This document shows, in pieces, positions 8,359 to 16,518 of a stretch of DNA of 64,000 nt. The notes beneath the pieces are model-generated. The model saw only the letters and a program-made list of their open reading frames with translations. It ran no database searches and was not told the DNA's origin. Location: positions 54,328 through 118,327 of the forward strand of contig JAWODN010000055.1 of assembly GCA_046483285.1 (NCBI GenBank), read 5' to 3'. A program made the position numbers and the translations under genes. Numbering within the stretch: position 1 is the stretch's first letter; each line of letters begins with the position of its first letter. The DNA is from CAYRTV01 sp046483285 (lineage in GTDB: Bacteria; Acidobacteriota; Aminicenantia; Aminicenantales; Aminicenantaceae).

Positions 8359-8388
8359 ATTTTATTCTGTTCGCTTATTCCAGTCCAA
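8359..8388 (-). promoter_or_regulatory. Putative promoter of tyrS
   Basis: Read on the minus strand, TTGGAC (8383-8388) and TAAAAT (8359-8364) are 18 bp apart, about 80 bp before the tyrS start. Both hexamers match consensus at five of six positions or nearly so. No T-box leader is evident in the short 5' region. Confidence 0.4.
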
Positions 8389-8466
8389 TCTGACATTAAA
8401 CAGGCCGGCACCCAGGATATGAGTTTTTGGCCGCTGATGTGCCGGGGTGCGATGCTCCGGGACGGA

Positions 8467-9108
8467 TCAGTCTAAAATAAAGACTCTCCGGCCGCGGATT
8501 TCCAGCCGGCCTTCAAAATAATGCTGAACGGCTTCGGGATAAATACGGTGCTCTTCAGCCAAAATTCTCCGGGAGAGAGTTTCTTCGGTGTCTTCCTGAT
8601 AAACCGGAACCACTGCCTGGAGGATAATGGGACCCATATCCACGTCCGGAACCACAAAGTGAACGGTGGCGCCTGAATATTTGACTCCCCATTCCAGAGC
8701 CTTTTTCTGCACATGAAGGCCGGGAAAAGCAGGCAGAAGAGCGGGATGAATGTTCATGATGCGGTTTTGAAATTTCCGGCAGAATCCGGGGGTGAGAATG
8801 CGCATATAGCCTGCAAGGCATATCAAATCGATGCGGCGTTTATCAATTTCAGCTGCGGCGGCTTCATCAAAAGCTTCCCTGGTTTCAAATTGTTTGGGAT
8901 TTAAAAAAACGGTGTCCAGATTGAATTCCTGGGCCCGGATAATTCCGGAGGGGTCTTTTTTGTTGCTGAGCACCAGGGAGATATCGGCGTTGATTTGACC
9001 TCTTTGCACAGCCCGGTGAATTGCCAGAAAATTTGATCCCCTTCCGGACAGTAAAACGCCGATTTTTCCTTTTTTCTTCGGGCTTCTGAAAAACGTATTA
9101 TCCGTCAT
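8467..9108 (-). CDS. purN: Phosphoribosylglycinamide formyltransferase (GART)
   Basis: Protein of 213 residues catalysing the third step of purine synthesis, transfer of a formyl group from 10-formyl-THF to GAR. It begins with a lysine-rich extension followed by IGVLLSGRGSNFLAI, the phosphate-binding start of the PurN fold. The signature MNIHPALLPAFPGLHVQKKAL contains the catalytic Asn and His, and the Asp of the family is in VVPDVDMGPII. The length is normal. The gene is isolated from other pur genes and is preceded by a composite repeat whose end carries promoter-like hexamers pointing at it. Confidence 0.95.
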   Translation of the reverse strand: MTDNTFFRSPKKKGKIGVLLSGRGSNFLAIHRAVQRGQINADISLVLSNKKDPSGIIRAQEFNLDTVFLNPKQFETREAFDEAAAAEIDKRRIDLICLAGYMRILTPGFCRKFQNRIMNIHPALLPAFPGLHVQKKALEWGVKYSGATVHFVVPDVDMGPIILQAVVPVYQEDTEETLSRRILAEEHRIYPEAVQHYFEGRLEIRGRRVFILD

Positions 9109-9162
9109 TTTTACACCTCTCTTATACCTGAGCTATTCTGCCATATTGCTTGGCCTGACCTA

Positions 9163-9191
9163 TTCATAAAAAAATTGCGATGTTTTTGCAA
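9163..9191 (-). promoter_or_regulatory. Outward promoter-like pair of repeat copy 1, facing purN
   Basis: On the minus strand TTGCAA (9186-9191) and TATGAA (9163-9168) are separated by 17 bp. The -10 overlaps the outer inverted end of the element. The purN start codon is about 55 bp further on, with no other good promoter between. The same pair occurs at the same place in the two other element copies. Confidence 0.45.
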
Positions 9192-9285
9192 TCCCTTTTT
9201 TATCAGCGATAAGCATGGTTTTTAATGAAAGATCAAATAGAACGTTTTTCATTTTTCAATTGTTATTTTAATCGCAATTTTTTTA
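9167..9285 (-). repeat. 119-bp inner element with 15-bp inverted ends, copy 1
   Basis: A very AT-rich block bounded by TAAAAAAATTGCGAT (9167-9181) and its exact complement ATCGCAATTTTTTTA (9271-9285). It is the right arm of the surrounding composite element. The same block, also exactly 119 bp, lies at 18685-18803 and 38861-38979, and it is followed on its outer side by the same 13-bp outer end. Confidence 0.75.
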
Positions 9286-9296
9286 CCCTTCGGGCG

Positions 9297-9403
9297 GGCA
9301 TGCCACTTTGTCATTGCGAGGCTTGCGCCAGCAAGCCGTGGCAATCCGTTTCTGCCTCGTGAAAGCGGAACCCACCGCCCATACGAGGCAGTCAGGGATC
9401 CCT
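9297..9403. repeat. Dispersed ~105-bp module (CATTGCGAGG type), copy 1
   Basis: Starts with the GTCATTGCGAGG block and includes a perfect hairpin GCTTGC-GCCA-GCAAGC and a second arm with TGCCTCGT...ACGAGGCA. It recurs in opposite orientation at 38350-38453 with a few differences, and in decayed form at 63731-63800. It replaces the middle of the composite element found in copies 2 and 3. Confidence 0.7.
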
Positions 9404-9582
9404 GGTCGCTTCGCTCCCCGGGGCGACATTGAATTAAAGAATTGTCGTCGTCTGCGGCAATCTCGGCCCGTGAATAGGTCAGGTTAGAAAATCGTTTCTT
9501 TGTGCCCATGGGGGCGGGATGATGGATAAGCCGGCCCGTATGAAGGCTGAGCGGGCAGGGTTCCTCTCCGCAGGAGAGGAGA

Positions 9583-9647
9583 GCGAAGCCGGAATCGGAG
9601 CGGATGTCCTCGCTGGGGACATCCGCGTGGCGGCGATCCATCTCCCG
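9583..9647 (-). repeat. Dispersed ~65-bp module with internal hairpin, copy 1
   Basis: Includes GGATGTCC and GGACATCC as hairpin arms around a short loop (about 9602-9625). Read on the minus strand, the block aligns with 63582-63646, sharing the GCCACG and ATTCCGGCTTCGC portions. No coding potential; the short open frames through it are repeat-derived. Confidence 0.55.
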
Positions 9648-9670
9648 CTCCCATGGGCACAGTTCAAAAG

Positions 9671-9730
9671 TGATTGTCATGGTACACGGTGTATTATACT
9701 CATGATGAATTCATAAAAAAATTAACCGGC
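9671..9730 (-). repeat. Short repeat with TATAAT, hybrid type, copy 1
   Basis: On the minus strand this reads TTTTTTTATGAATTCATCATG, then a perfect TATAAT and a CACCGTG...CCATGA segment. Almost the same string occurs on the plus strand at 38229-38282. The first part resembles the outer end of the 119-bp element and the last part resembles the repeat found ahead of iadA and pyrK, so it looks like a fusion of two repeat types. Confidence 0.55.
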
Positions 9731-9819
9731 AATCCAGGCCCGCTGGATGCCAAGTCAGGCTTAAGCATCACATATTATAATAAAAAAAGATATAATTGTC
9801 ACCAAAAACAACATTTATG

Positions 9820-9847
9820 TTGACAAACATCATTTTTTCACTACAAT
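9820..9847 (+). promoter_or_regulatory. Promoter of glnA
   Basis: TTGACA (9820-9825) and TACAAT (9842-9847) with a 16-bp spacer, about 50 bp before the glnA start. The upstream 40 bp is AT-rich, which could act as an UP element. No sigma-54 type -24/-12 pair was seen here. Confidence 0.6.
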
Positions 9848-9899
9848 CAATACAAAATGAATGAGGAAGGGGCCGGAAAGGCCCGAAAGGGAAACAGCC

Positions 9900-11294
9900 A
9901 TGGAAAAATCTTTGAAAAAATTCGGGTATTCCTCTCCGGAAGATGTTTTAAAAACCGTTCTTGATCCGGAAAACCGCATCGCTTTCATCCGGGTTATTTT
10001 CCCGGACATTCTCGGCCGTCATATGGATTTTTCCATTCCCAGCCATGAACTGGGAAAGGCTTTTGAAGACGGCAAAGGCTTCGACGGCTCATCAGTGGAA
10101 GGCTTCGTGCGGATTGAGGAAAGCGATCTGGTCATTAAACCGGATGCTTCCACTTTTCGCATTCTGCCCTGGGTATATCAAGGATTTTATGAAAAAATCC
10201 AGTGGAGAGAGGCCGTCATGTTTGGGGATGTTTTAACCTCGGACGGGAAACCTTATGAGGGAGACACCCGGTACGTTTTAAAAAGGAATATCAATCAGGT
10301 CAAGTCCGCCTTGGAGGTGGATGATTTCAAAGTCGGCCCGGAATTGGAATTTTTTCTTTTTCCGGACGAAAAAACCCCCTCTCCAATGGATGAAGGCGGA
10401 TATTTCTTCGGCGGAAAACACGGCGAAATCCGCAAGGAAATCCAGCTTCTCTTGAAAATGATGGGTATCCATTCAGAATATGACCATCATGAAGTGGCGA
10501 ACGGCCAGCATGAAATCGATCTGCGTTATCTGAGCGCATTGGAGATGGCCGATGTCTGCATGCTGTTCCGGTACATGGTGAAAAAAGTGGCCCGCATGCA
10601 CGGCCTCTATGCCACCTTTATGCCCAAACCCCTTAACGGCCAAAATGGAAACGGCATGCATGTCCATCAATCTCTCTGGAAAAAAGAGAAAAATCTTTTT
10701 TTCGACAAGGGATCGCCTTATCACCTGTCCGATACCGCCCGGCGGTATATGGCGGGCCTCATGCGTCATGCCGATGATATATCGCCGGTCTTCTGCCAGT
10801 GGATTAACTCCTATAAACGCCTGATTGAAGGATATGAAGCCCCGGTTTATGTGGCATGGGGGCAAAGGAACCGGTCAGCCTATATAAGAGTTCCCCAGTA
10901 CCAGGAGGGAAAGGAACAGGCGACCCGAATCGAATTGAGGACTCCTGATCCCGCCTGCAATCTTTACTTAACCTTCGCGGTAATGCTGACAGCAGGACAT
11001 AAAGGCATCGCAGAGAATGCCTCCCTTCCCGATCCGGTGGAAGAAAACATCTATGAAATGAGCCGCAACCGCCAGAAACAACTCCACATCAAAACACTCC
11101 CCTCGAATTTAAACAAAGCGCTGGATAAAATGGAAAAATGCGATTGGCTGCGGAATTGCCTGGGAAAACATGTTTTTCATAAATTCATCTCAAATAAACG
11201 GTTTGAAATCAAAGAATACACTAAACATGTCTCCCGGGAATACGACAAACAGGTTTCCGGATATGAAACAAAACGGTATCTTCCGGTACTGTGA
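9900..11294 (+). CDS. glnA: Glutamine synthetase, type I
   Basis: Protein of 464 residues that makes glutamine from glutamate, ammonia and ATP, the main nitrogen-assimilation step. Present are the beta-grasp block (FDGSSVEGF), metal and glutamate site residues in GPELEFFLF and NGQHEIDLRY, the ATP block NGNGMHVHQSLW, and RTPDPACNLYLTFA. The Tyr-containing adenylylation segment of the beta subgroup is not recognisable; the corresponding stretch (MSRNRQKQLHIKTLP) is like the alpha subgroup, suggesting feedback or protein-partner control instead. The start ATG 9900 (EKSLKKFGYSS) is preferred to an in-frame start 39 bp upstream because it matches the family N-terminus. It stands alone under its own promoter. 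Confidence 0.96.
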   Translation: MEKSLKKFGYSSPEDVLKTVLDPENRIAFIRVIFPDILGRHMDFSIPSHELGKAFEDGKGFDGSSVEGFVRIEESDLVIKPDASTFRILPWVYQGFYEKIQWREAVMFGDVLTSDGKPYEGDTRYVLKRNINQVKSALEVDDFKVGPELEFFLFPDEKTPSPMDEGGYFFGGKHGEIRKEIQLLLKMMGIHSEYDHHEVANGQHEIDLRYLSALEMADVCMLFRYMVKKVARMHGLYATFMPKPLNGQNGNGMHVHQSLWKKEKNLFFDKGSPYHLSDTARRYMAGLMRHADDISPVFCQWINSYKRLIEGYEAPVYVAWGQRNRSAYIRVPQYQEGKEQATRIELRTPDPACNLYLTFAVMLTAGHKGIAENASLPDPVEENIYEMSRNRQKQLHIKTLPSNLNKALDKMEKCDWLRNCLGKHVFHKFISNKRFEIKEYTKHVSREYDKQVSGYETKRYLPVL

Positions 11295-11394
11295 AAGCAA
11301 ATCCTCTCCCTTTCCAAGGCGAATCCCTTTACCGCATCCGGAAGGTATGTTATAAAAGAGCTCAGGATTATTTCCCTGACCAGATAATAATAAA

Positions 11395-12072
11395 ATGGAT
11401 ATTTTTTCAATTGTCATCAGTTTGTTTGTCATCTTATTCGCGATAACAGTGCATGAAGCCGCCCACGGCTGGGCGGCTTACAAATTAGGGGATCCCACTG
11501 CGCATATCATGGGAAGGGTGAGTCTGAATCCGGTGGTCCATATTGATCCCGTCGGAACCGTACTCCTCCCTCTCATGCTGGTTTTGATGGGAGCGCCTCC
11601 TTTCGGCTGGGCCAAGCCCGTCCCGGTCAATCCCGTGAATCTTAGAAACCCCAAACGTGATAATCTTTTGGTATCAGCCGCCGGGCCGTTATCCAATGTG
11701 TCGGTGGCTTTGGTTTCTTTAGTTCTCCTTTTAATAATAAAATCCTTCAATCCGGGGGTGGATCAATTTCTCCGGTCTTTTTTGACCGGAAGAGGAATGG
11801 CTCCGGGATTCCATTTTCTGGAAGGGTTTTCCCTGATTCTTTTTTATGCTGTTTTCTTGAATCTCCTGCTGGCCGTCTTTAACATGATTCCCGTTCCCCC
11901 TCTGGATGGCAGCGGAGTGCTGATGGGAGTTCTATCCGATGAAGCCGCTCGAAAATACGATCAAATCCGGCCTTTCGGATTCATCATCATTATCGGGCTG
12001 GTTTACCTGGGATTTCTGCGCTTGATTCTCCGGCCTATTCAGATTCTTTTATATACCATCATCTTTTTTTAG
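11395..12072 (+). CDS. Site-2-protease-like M50 zinc metallopeptidase
   Basis: Integral membrane protein of 225 residues. The first transmembrane segment carries HEAAHG (HExxH zinc site, residues 20-24) and a later one carries NMIPVPPLDGS, where the Asp is the third zinc ligand. These are the hallmarks of the compact S2P-like peptidases (Rip/YwhC-like) without a PDZ domain, which cut transmembrane segments. Substrate unknown. It begins the run M50-scpA-scpB, an arrangement common in bacteria. The start at ATG 11395 is supported by the hydrophobic N-terminus typical of the group. The 61 bp before scpA includes a TTGACA without a matching -10. Confidence 0.9.
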   Translation: MDIFSIVISLFVILFAITVHEAAHGWAAYKLGDPTAHIMGRVSLNPVVHIDPVGTVLLPLMLVLMGAPPFGWAKPVPVNPVNLRNPKRDNLLVSAAGPLSNVSVALVSLVLLLIIKSFNPGVDQFLRSFLTGRGMAPGFHFLEGFSLILFYAVFLNLLLAVFNMIPVPPLDGSGVLMGVLSDEAARKYDQIRPFGFIIIIGLVYLGFLRLILRPIQILLYTIIFF

Positions 12073-12133
12073 AGGAGACAGTTGACAACGGACAGCGGGC
12101 GTTCCGCGATTTCATGAAATGAGATCAGGTTAA

Positions 12134-12847
12134 ATGGAAAAGACATACCAGGTCAATTTGAAAATTTTTCAAGGCCCCATGGACCTGCTGTTGTTCTTAA
12201 TAAGAAAGAAAAAAATTGACATTCATAATATTCCCATAGCCGTCATCACACGGGAATACCTTCAGTACTTAGAGAAAAAGGATCAAATAAACCTGGAGAG
12301 AGAATCTGAATTCCTCCTCATTGCCGCTCTTCTCATCCACATCAAATCCCAAATGCTCCTTCCCCGGGAAACAGAACCGGAAGCCGAGGATCCCCGCCGC
12401 ACACTGGTCGACCGGCTGCTTGATTATCAAAACATAAAAGCCGCTTGTTCCATTTTGAGGGATAAAGAAGGAGAGGAACTCAAAAAATGGAAACGCTTCC
12501 AGCCGCCCGCTGTGGCTCCGGAGGAGCTGGAATTTTTAGAGGTCTCTCTTTTTGATCTGGCCGAAATCTTTTTTAAGTTAATGAAAAAAAAGGAAAAAGA
12601 GCCAGTCCGAATCATCCGGGGCCGCAGCCTGTCGGCAAAAGAAAAAACCCTGGAAATCATGAATATTCTGCGGGAGAAATCCTTTTTGGATTTCCATGAA
12701 TACTTCAACCGCCAGGAAACCCTCGAAGAAGCGTTGCTGGCGTTTTTTTGCCTGCTGGAAATGATTAAAAAAAAGACGGCGGCGGCTGTTCAAGACAATC
12801 TTTTTCATACCATAAAAGTTTGGGAGGGAGGAAAAACCGCCGCATGA
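12134..12847 (+). CDS. scpA: Segregation and condensation protein A
   Basis: Protein of 237 residues, the kleisin that bridges the SMC dimer in chromosome condensation. The N-terminal VNLKIFQGPMDLLLFLIRKKKIDIHNIPIAVIT is the family signature region (residues 6-38), and the C-terminal winged-helix part includes FHEYFN...EALLAFFCLLEMIKKK. Highly charged, cytoplasmic. It overlaps scpB by four bases (ATGA), implying translational coupling. No smc gene is in the window. Confidence 0.95.
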   Translation: MEKTYQVNLKIFQGPMDLLLFLIRKKKIDIHNIPIAVITREYLQYLEKKDQINLERESEFLLIAALLIHIKSQMLLPRETEPEAEDPRRTLVDRLLDYQNIKAACSILRDKEGEELKKWKRFQPPAVAPEELEFLEVSLFDLAEIFFKLMKKKEKEPVRIIRGRSLSAKEKTLEIMNILREKSFLDFHEYFNRQETLEEALLAFFCLLEMIKKKTAAAVQDNLFHTIKVWEGGKTAA

Positions 12848-13410
12848 ATAAGGCTCAACTTAAGGATATAATCGAATCTTTGCTGCTGGTTTCCAGCGAG
12901 CCTCTTCCCCTTTCTTCATTAAAAGGCATTTTACATGAATTCACAGAAGAAGACATCCGCGCCGCACTGAAAGAACTTCAAAACCATTATTCGGCCGCCG
13001 GAAAGGGCATTCAAATAAGCCAGGCTTCCGGAGGATATTTTTTCTCCACCAACCCCGGTTTTGATGAATATGTGAAAAGGCTCTTACGGGACGAAAAAAA
13101 ATCCCGGCTTTCCCGCGCCTCACTGGAAACCCTTTCCATCGTGGCCTACCACCAGCCCATAACCCAGGCCGAAATATCCGCTATCCGGGGTGTGGATGCC
13201 TCCAGCTCCTTGAGAACCCTTCTGCACACGAAACTGGTTAAAATCGTCGGCCGGAAAAAAAGCCCGGGAAATCCCTTGATTTACCGCACAACCAAAAGAT
13301 TCCTGATTTATTTCGGCCTGGACAGCCTGGATGATCTCCCCACCCAAGAGGAAATAGAAAAAATCATTGAACAAAACGGCGCCAATGAATATAAAAACAA
13401 TAAACTTTAG
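12844..13410 (+). CDS. scpB: Segregation and condensation protein B
   Basis: Protein of 188 residues with two winged-helix domains; it binds ScpA and completes the SMC-ScpA-ScpB condensin. The signature LSRASLETLSIVAYHQPITQ is interrupted only slightly from consensus, followed by AEISAIRGVDASSSLRTLL and a region with KSPGNPLIYRTTKRFLIYFGL. Start ATG 12844 overlaps the scpA stop as ATGA. In many genomes rluB follows; here a promoter and ispH follow instead. Confidence 0.95.
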   Translation: MNKAQLKDIIESLLLVSSEPLPLSSLKGILHEFTEEDIRAALKELQNHYSAAGKGIQISQASGGYFFSTNPGFDEYVKRLLRDEKKSRLSRASLETLSIVAYHQPITQAEISAIRGVDASSSLRTLLHTKLVKIVGRKKSPGNPLIYRTTKRFLIYFGLDSLDDLPTQEEIEKIIEQNGANEYKNNKL

Positions 13411-13440
13411 GCTAAGTCAATATTTCACCTATATTTAGGA

Positions 13441-13469
13441 TTGACAAAAACCGCATTCTCCTATAGTAT
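13441..13469 (+). promoter_or_regulatory. Promoter of the ispH-rpsA operon
   Basis: TTGACA (13441-13446), 17-bp spacer, TAGTAT (13464-13469). Expected start about 13476, giving a leader of roughly 135 bases before ispH. The spacing and hexamers are among the best in the window. It sits 30 bp after scpB and probably drives ispH, rpsA, HU, HIT and the acyl-CoA dehydrogenase. Confidence 0.6.
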
Positions 13470-13613
13470 GTTTCATCAACCTGAGTCATTCACAATTTGA
13501 GGCCGCCGGCGAATCCAAACGCGGCACAGAAGCTGATTCACCAGGCATTCATTGCTGTGCTTCACAGCCTTAAAACGGCATTTTTTCCTCGGATGATCAG
13601 GCCGATAAAGATA

Positions 13614-14495
13614 ATGAGCATACAAACGGCAAAAAATTCCGGATTGTGCTTCGGGGTGAAACGGGCCCTCAAGATAGCGCGTAAAACCCTGGAGCCGAAG
13701 AGCGGTCCGGTTTATTCCTTGGGTGAATTGATTCATAACCCCCAAGTCATAGCCGATCTGAAAAGACAAGGAATCAGCCCGGTTGAAAATCCCGGTGAAA
13801 TCCGCAACAGCACGGTTATCGTTCGAAGCCACGGAGTGGGGCCGGAAATTTACCGTCTTTTGAGACGCAATGGGAACCATATTATCGACGCCACCTGTCC
13901 CATGGTTAAAAAAATTCAGGACCTGGTGCGATCCCTCTCGGAAGAAGGGAATGAAATCGTTATTTTCGGCGGTTCCTCTCACCCTGAAACCAGGGCTTTG
14001 AAAGGCTACAGCCGGGGAAGCGCTGTTATCATTGAAAATGAAACCCAGGCGGCCCGGCTGTCCCAGAGAAAAAAACGGGCTATATTAGCTCAATCCACTC
14101 AGGACATAACCATGTTCAAGAAGATCGTCGCCGTTATTCTGGAAAAAACCAGAGAACTTAAAGTTTATAACACAATTTGCCCGTCAACCCTTATTCGCCA
14201 GAGATCCACATGCGAATTGGCTTCTCAGGTGGATGTTCTTTTTGTCATCGGAGGAAAAAACAGCTCCAACACAACCAAGCTTTACTCTCTTGCCAGGAAA
14301 ATCCTTCCGCGGACTTTTTTCATTGAAAGCGCCGACCGGATTTCGCTTGAGATGATAAAGGGGGCCGGAAAAATCGGGCTGACCGGAGGAGCCTCCACTC
14401 CTCCTGAAGCTATTCAAGAAGCCGAGAAAAAAATCAAATCCATTTCCAAATATCAAATCGATAGGGAGAAAATATCCAATGTCAGAGCTAACTAA
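13614..14495 (+). CDS. ispH: 4-hydroxy-3-methylbut-2-enyl diphosphate reductase
   Basis: Protein of 293 residues, last enzyme of the methylerythritol phosphate route to IPP and DMAPP. The three cysteines that hold the iron-sulfur cluster are visible in GLCFGVKRA, DATCPMVKK and NTICPSTLIRQ. Substrate-binding blocks ELIHNPQV, VRSHGVGPE and SSHPETRAL are kept. The start at ATG 13614 (SIQTAKNSG) matches the family; in-frame starts further upstream would add an unrelated tail. The last 17 bases overlap rpsA, an arrangement also known as an ispH-rpsA fusion or pair in several phyla, so the two are co-translated. Confidence 0.95.
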   Translation: MSIQTAKNSGLCFGVKRALKIARKTLEPKSGPVYSLGELIHNPQVIADLKRQGISPVENPGEIRNSTVIVRSHGVGPEIYRLLRRNGNHIIDATCPMVKKIQDLVRSLSEEGNEIVIFGGSSHPETRALKGYSRGSAVIIENETQAARLSQRKKRAILAQSTQDITMFKKIVAVILEKTRELKVYNTICPSTLIRQRSTCELASQVDVLFVIGGKNSSNTTKLYSLARKILPRTFFIESADRISLEMIKGAGKIGLTGGASTPPEAIQEAEKKIKSISKYQIDREKISNVRAN

Positions 14496-16227
14496 AACTC
14501 AAAAAAAAGATCAAAACCTCTCATCCAAGGACTATGAAGAGCTTCTGGATAAATACCAATTCAAAGCCACGGAACTGACTCCCGGTAAATTGGTCAAGGG
14601 AACGGTTATCCGGGTGAAACCCTCTTTCGTTATCGTCGATATCGGGTCCAAGTCCGAAGGTATTATTCCGGCGGAAGACTTTCCGGATTCCGATGAAATG
14701 AAACAGCTGAATCCAGGAGATGAAATCGAAGCCGTTCTGGAAAAAAACAAACCCCGGGAAGGATATCTTCAGCTTTCCGTCCGGCAGGCCCGTGCGGTCA
14801 AGGCTCTAAACAATCTAGAGAAAGCGTATGCTCACAATAATTGGATCATCGGCAAAGTGACCGATAAAGTGAAAAACGGCTATTCAGTCAATGTCGGCAT
14901 CAATACCTTTCTTCCTGATTCCCATGCGGATATAAGACCGGTTAAAGATCCTCAGCAGTTTATCGGCAAGCGTTTCAAATTCAAGGTCATTAAATTCGAC
15001 CGGCGCAGCGAAAACGCGGTCTTATCCAGAAAACTGCTGCTTCAGGATGAAAAAGAAAACAGGAAAAAACAGGTGTTCAGCCAGTTGGAACGGGGAAAAA
15101 GTTTCACAGGAACCGTCAAATCCCTCACCAACTTCGGCGCATTCGTCGACTTGGGAGGAGTGGAAGGGCTCCTCCACATCTCCGACATGTCTTGGGGGAA
15201 AGTGGGGCGCACTTCAGATTTATTCAAGCCCGGCGATAAGATCGAAGTGGTTATTTTGAATTACGACGAAAAGAACGAAAAAATCTCTCTTGGATACAAG
15301 CAGCTCACTCAGGATCCCTGGGAAAATATAGAAGAAAAATACATGTCCGGCCAGAAAATAACCGGAAAAGTGGTTAATTTAACCGATTTCGGAGCTTTTA
15401 TAGAGCTTGAACCCGGTGTGGAAGGCTTAGTTCATGTTTCCGATCTGACATGGTCTCGAAAGATGGTCCATCCTAAAAAGATCCTCGAACCGGGGGAAAA
15501 AGTGACAGTGAGTATCCTGGATATAAATCCGGAGGACAAGCGCATCTCCCTGGGACTCAAACAAGTGGAGCCTCATCCGCTGGAAACCCTGGATGAAAAA
15601 CATAAACCCGGCGACCGGGTTAAAGGCAAAATCACCAATGTGACTGCTTTCGGCGCGTTTATGGAAGTCGAAAAAGGAGTTGAGGGACTCATTCATATAT
15701 CCGATCTGAGCTGGAAAAAAATAAAACATCCTTCCGAAGTGGTTAAAACCGGAGATGAAGTGGAAGCCGTTATATTGAATATCGATGTGGATAAAGAAAA
15801 ATTATCCTTGGGTATCAAACAGCTTGAGGGGGATATTTGGGAAGACTTCTTCTCCCGGCATAAAACCGGGGATTTGGTCAATGTCCGGATCGTCCGTACC
15901 GCTGATTTTGGTGTGTTCGTTGAAATCACCCCAGGGATTGAGGGCGTGGTCTTCCTCTCCGAACTCGATGATAAAAAAATAGAGAATCCTGCGGATGAAT
16001 TTTCCGCCGGTGAAGAAAAAACCGCCAAATTGATCAAACTGGACAAAAAGGACAAAAAGATATCCCTCAGTTTCAAAAAAGCCCAAATGGAACTGCAAAA
16101 ACGTGAATATAAAAAATACATGCAAAGTCAGGATTCCCGGCATACTTTGGGAGATCTGATTAAAGATCAACTTAAAAACATCGAAACTCCTAAAACCGGC
16201 AAAAAAGAGAAGGACACGAACAAATAA
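14479..16227 (+). CDS. rpsA: 30S ribosomal protein S1, six S1 domains
   Basis: Protein of 582 residues built from six successive S1 (OB-fold) RNA-binding domains of about 70-85 residues each; the third to sixth have the clear pattern GxVxxxxxFGAFV-EGLxHxSD. Ribosomal S1 helps load mRNA onto the 30S subunit. The six-domain architecture matches the Gram-negative type of S1. The N-terminal two domains are the most divergent, as usual, since they contact the ribosome. A Lys-rich tail follows the last domain. The start at ATG 14479 lies inside ispH. Confidence 0.95.
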   Translation: MSELTKTQKKDQNLSSKDYEELLDKYQFKATELTPGKLVKGTVIRVKPSFVIVDIGSKSEGIIPAEDFPDSDEMKQLNPGDEIEAVLEKNKPREGYLQLSVRQARAVKALNNLEKAYAHNNWIIGKVTDKVKNGYSVNVGINTFLPDSHADIRPVKDPQQFIGKRFKFKVIKFDRRSENAVLSRKLLLQDEKENRKKQVFSQLERGKSFTGTVKSLTNFGAFVDLGGVEGLLHISDMSWGKVGRTSDLFKPGDKIEVVILNYDEKNEKISLGYKQLTQDPWENIEEKYMSGQKITGKVVNLTDFGAFIELEPGVEGLVHVSDLTWSRKMVHPKKILEPGEKVTVSILDINPEDKRISLGLKQVEPHPLETLDEKHKPGDRVKGKITNVTAFGAFMEVEKGVEGLIHISDLSWKKIKHPSEVVKTGDEVEAVILNIDVDKEKLSLGIKQLEGDIWEDFFSRHKTGDLVNVRIVRTADFGVFVEITPGIEGVVFLSELDDKKIENPADEFSAGEEKTAKLIKLDKKDKKISLSFKKAQMELQKREYKKYMQSQDSRHTLGDLIKDQLKNIETPKTGKKEKDTNK

Positions 16228-16239
16228 AGGAGGGAAAAG

Positions 16240-16515
16240 ATGATCAAAGCAGATTTAGTCAACAAATTAGCCGAAGAGATGAATATTCCCAAGCAGGAAG
16301 CGGAAGACGGAGTCAACTTTTTTTTCAAAGCCATCAAAGACGCTATCCAGCAGGGAGAAGAAATCGAACTCAGGGGTTTCGGAAGTTTCCGGTTCAGACA
16401 AAGAAACGCCCGCTCGGGACGCAATCCGCGTACAGGGGAACCGGTTCAGGTCCCTTCCAAAAAAGTGCTTTACTTCAAACCCAGCAAAATTTTGAAAAAT
16501 ATGATCAATAAATAA
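16240..16515 (+). CDS. HU/IHF-family DNA-binding protein
   Basis: Protein of 91 residues with a strong aaggaggg ribosome site. HU/IHF proteins form dimers that bend DNA through beta arms. The signature GFGSFRFRQRNARSGRNPRTGE (ends at about residue 67) includes the beta-arm residues, and the helical N-terminus MIKADLVNKLAEEM is typical. It is 12 bp after rpsA; an rpsA-IHF-beta neighbour order is well known in proteobacteria, so an IHF-like role is plausible. A second HU is at 63178. Confidence 0.93.
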   Translation: MIKADLVNKLAEEMNIPKQEAEDGVNFFFKAIKDAIQQGEEIELRGFGSFRFRQRNARSGRNPRTGEPVQVPSKKVLYFKPSKILKNMINK

Positions 16516-16518
16516 CAG

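Larger units (their letters stand above)
9154..9483 (-). mobile_element. Composite MITE-like element, copy 1 (330 bp)
   Basis: The ends are a perfect 13-bp inverted pair, CCTGACCTATTCA (9154-9166) and TGAATAGGTCAGG (9471-9483). No coding capacity is visible. Written on the minus strand it aligns with copies at 18434-18816 and 38611-38992: the left arm (from the CACGGGCC block through a run with ATTCTTTAATTCAATGTCG) and the right 130 bp are shared, but the middle differs and here holds a roughly 100-bp module also found at 38350-38453. The right end carries promoter-like hexamers directed at purN. Target duplications are not clear. It resembles a miniature inverted-repeat element mobilised by a transposase encoded elsewhere. 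Confidence 0.7.

Noticed and set aside
9249..9680. Open frame through the repeat region on the minus strand
   Set aside because: Composed entirely of repeat modules, with no conserved protein pattern.
12082..12110. TTGACA before scpA as a promoter
   Set aside because: No -10 at 16-18 bp; the next bases are GC-rich.
14600..16100. Internal DNA repeats in rpsA as a mobile or tandem repeat
   Set aside because: They are the six S1 protein domains and diverge at the DNA level.
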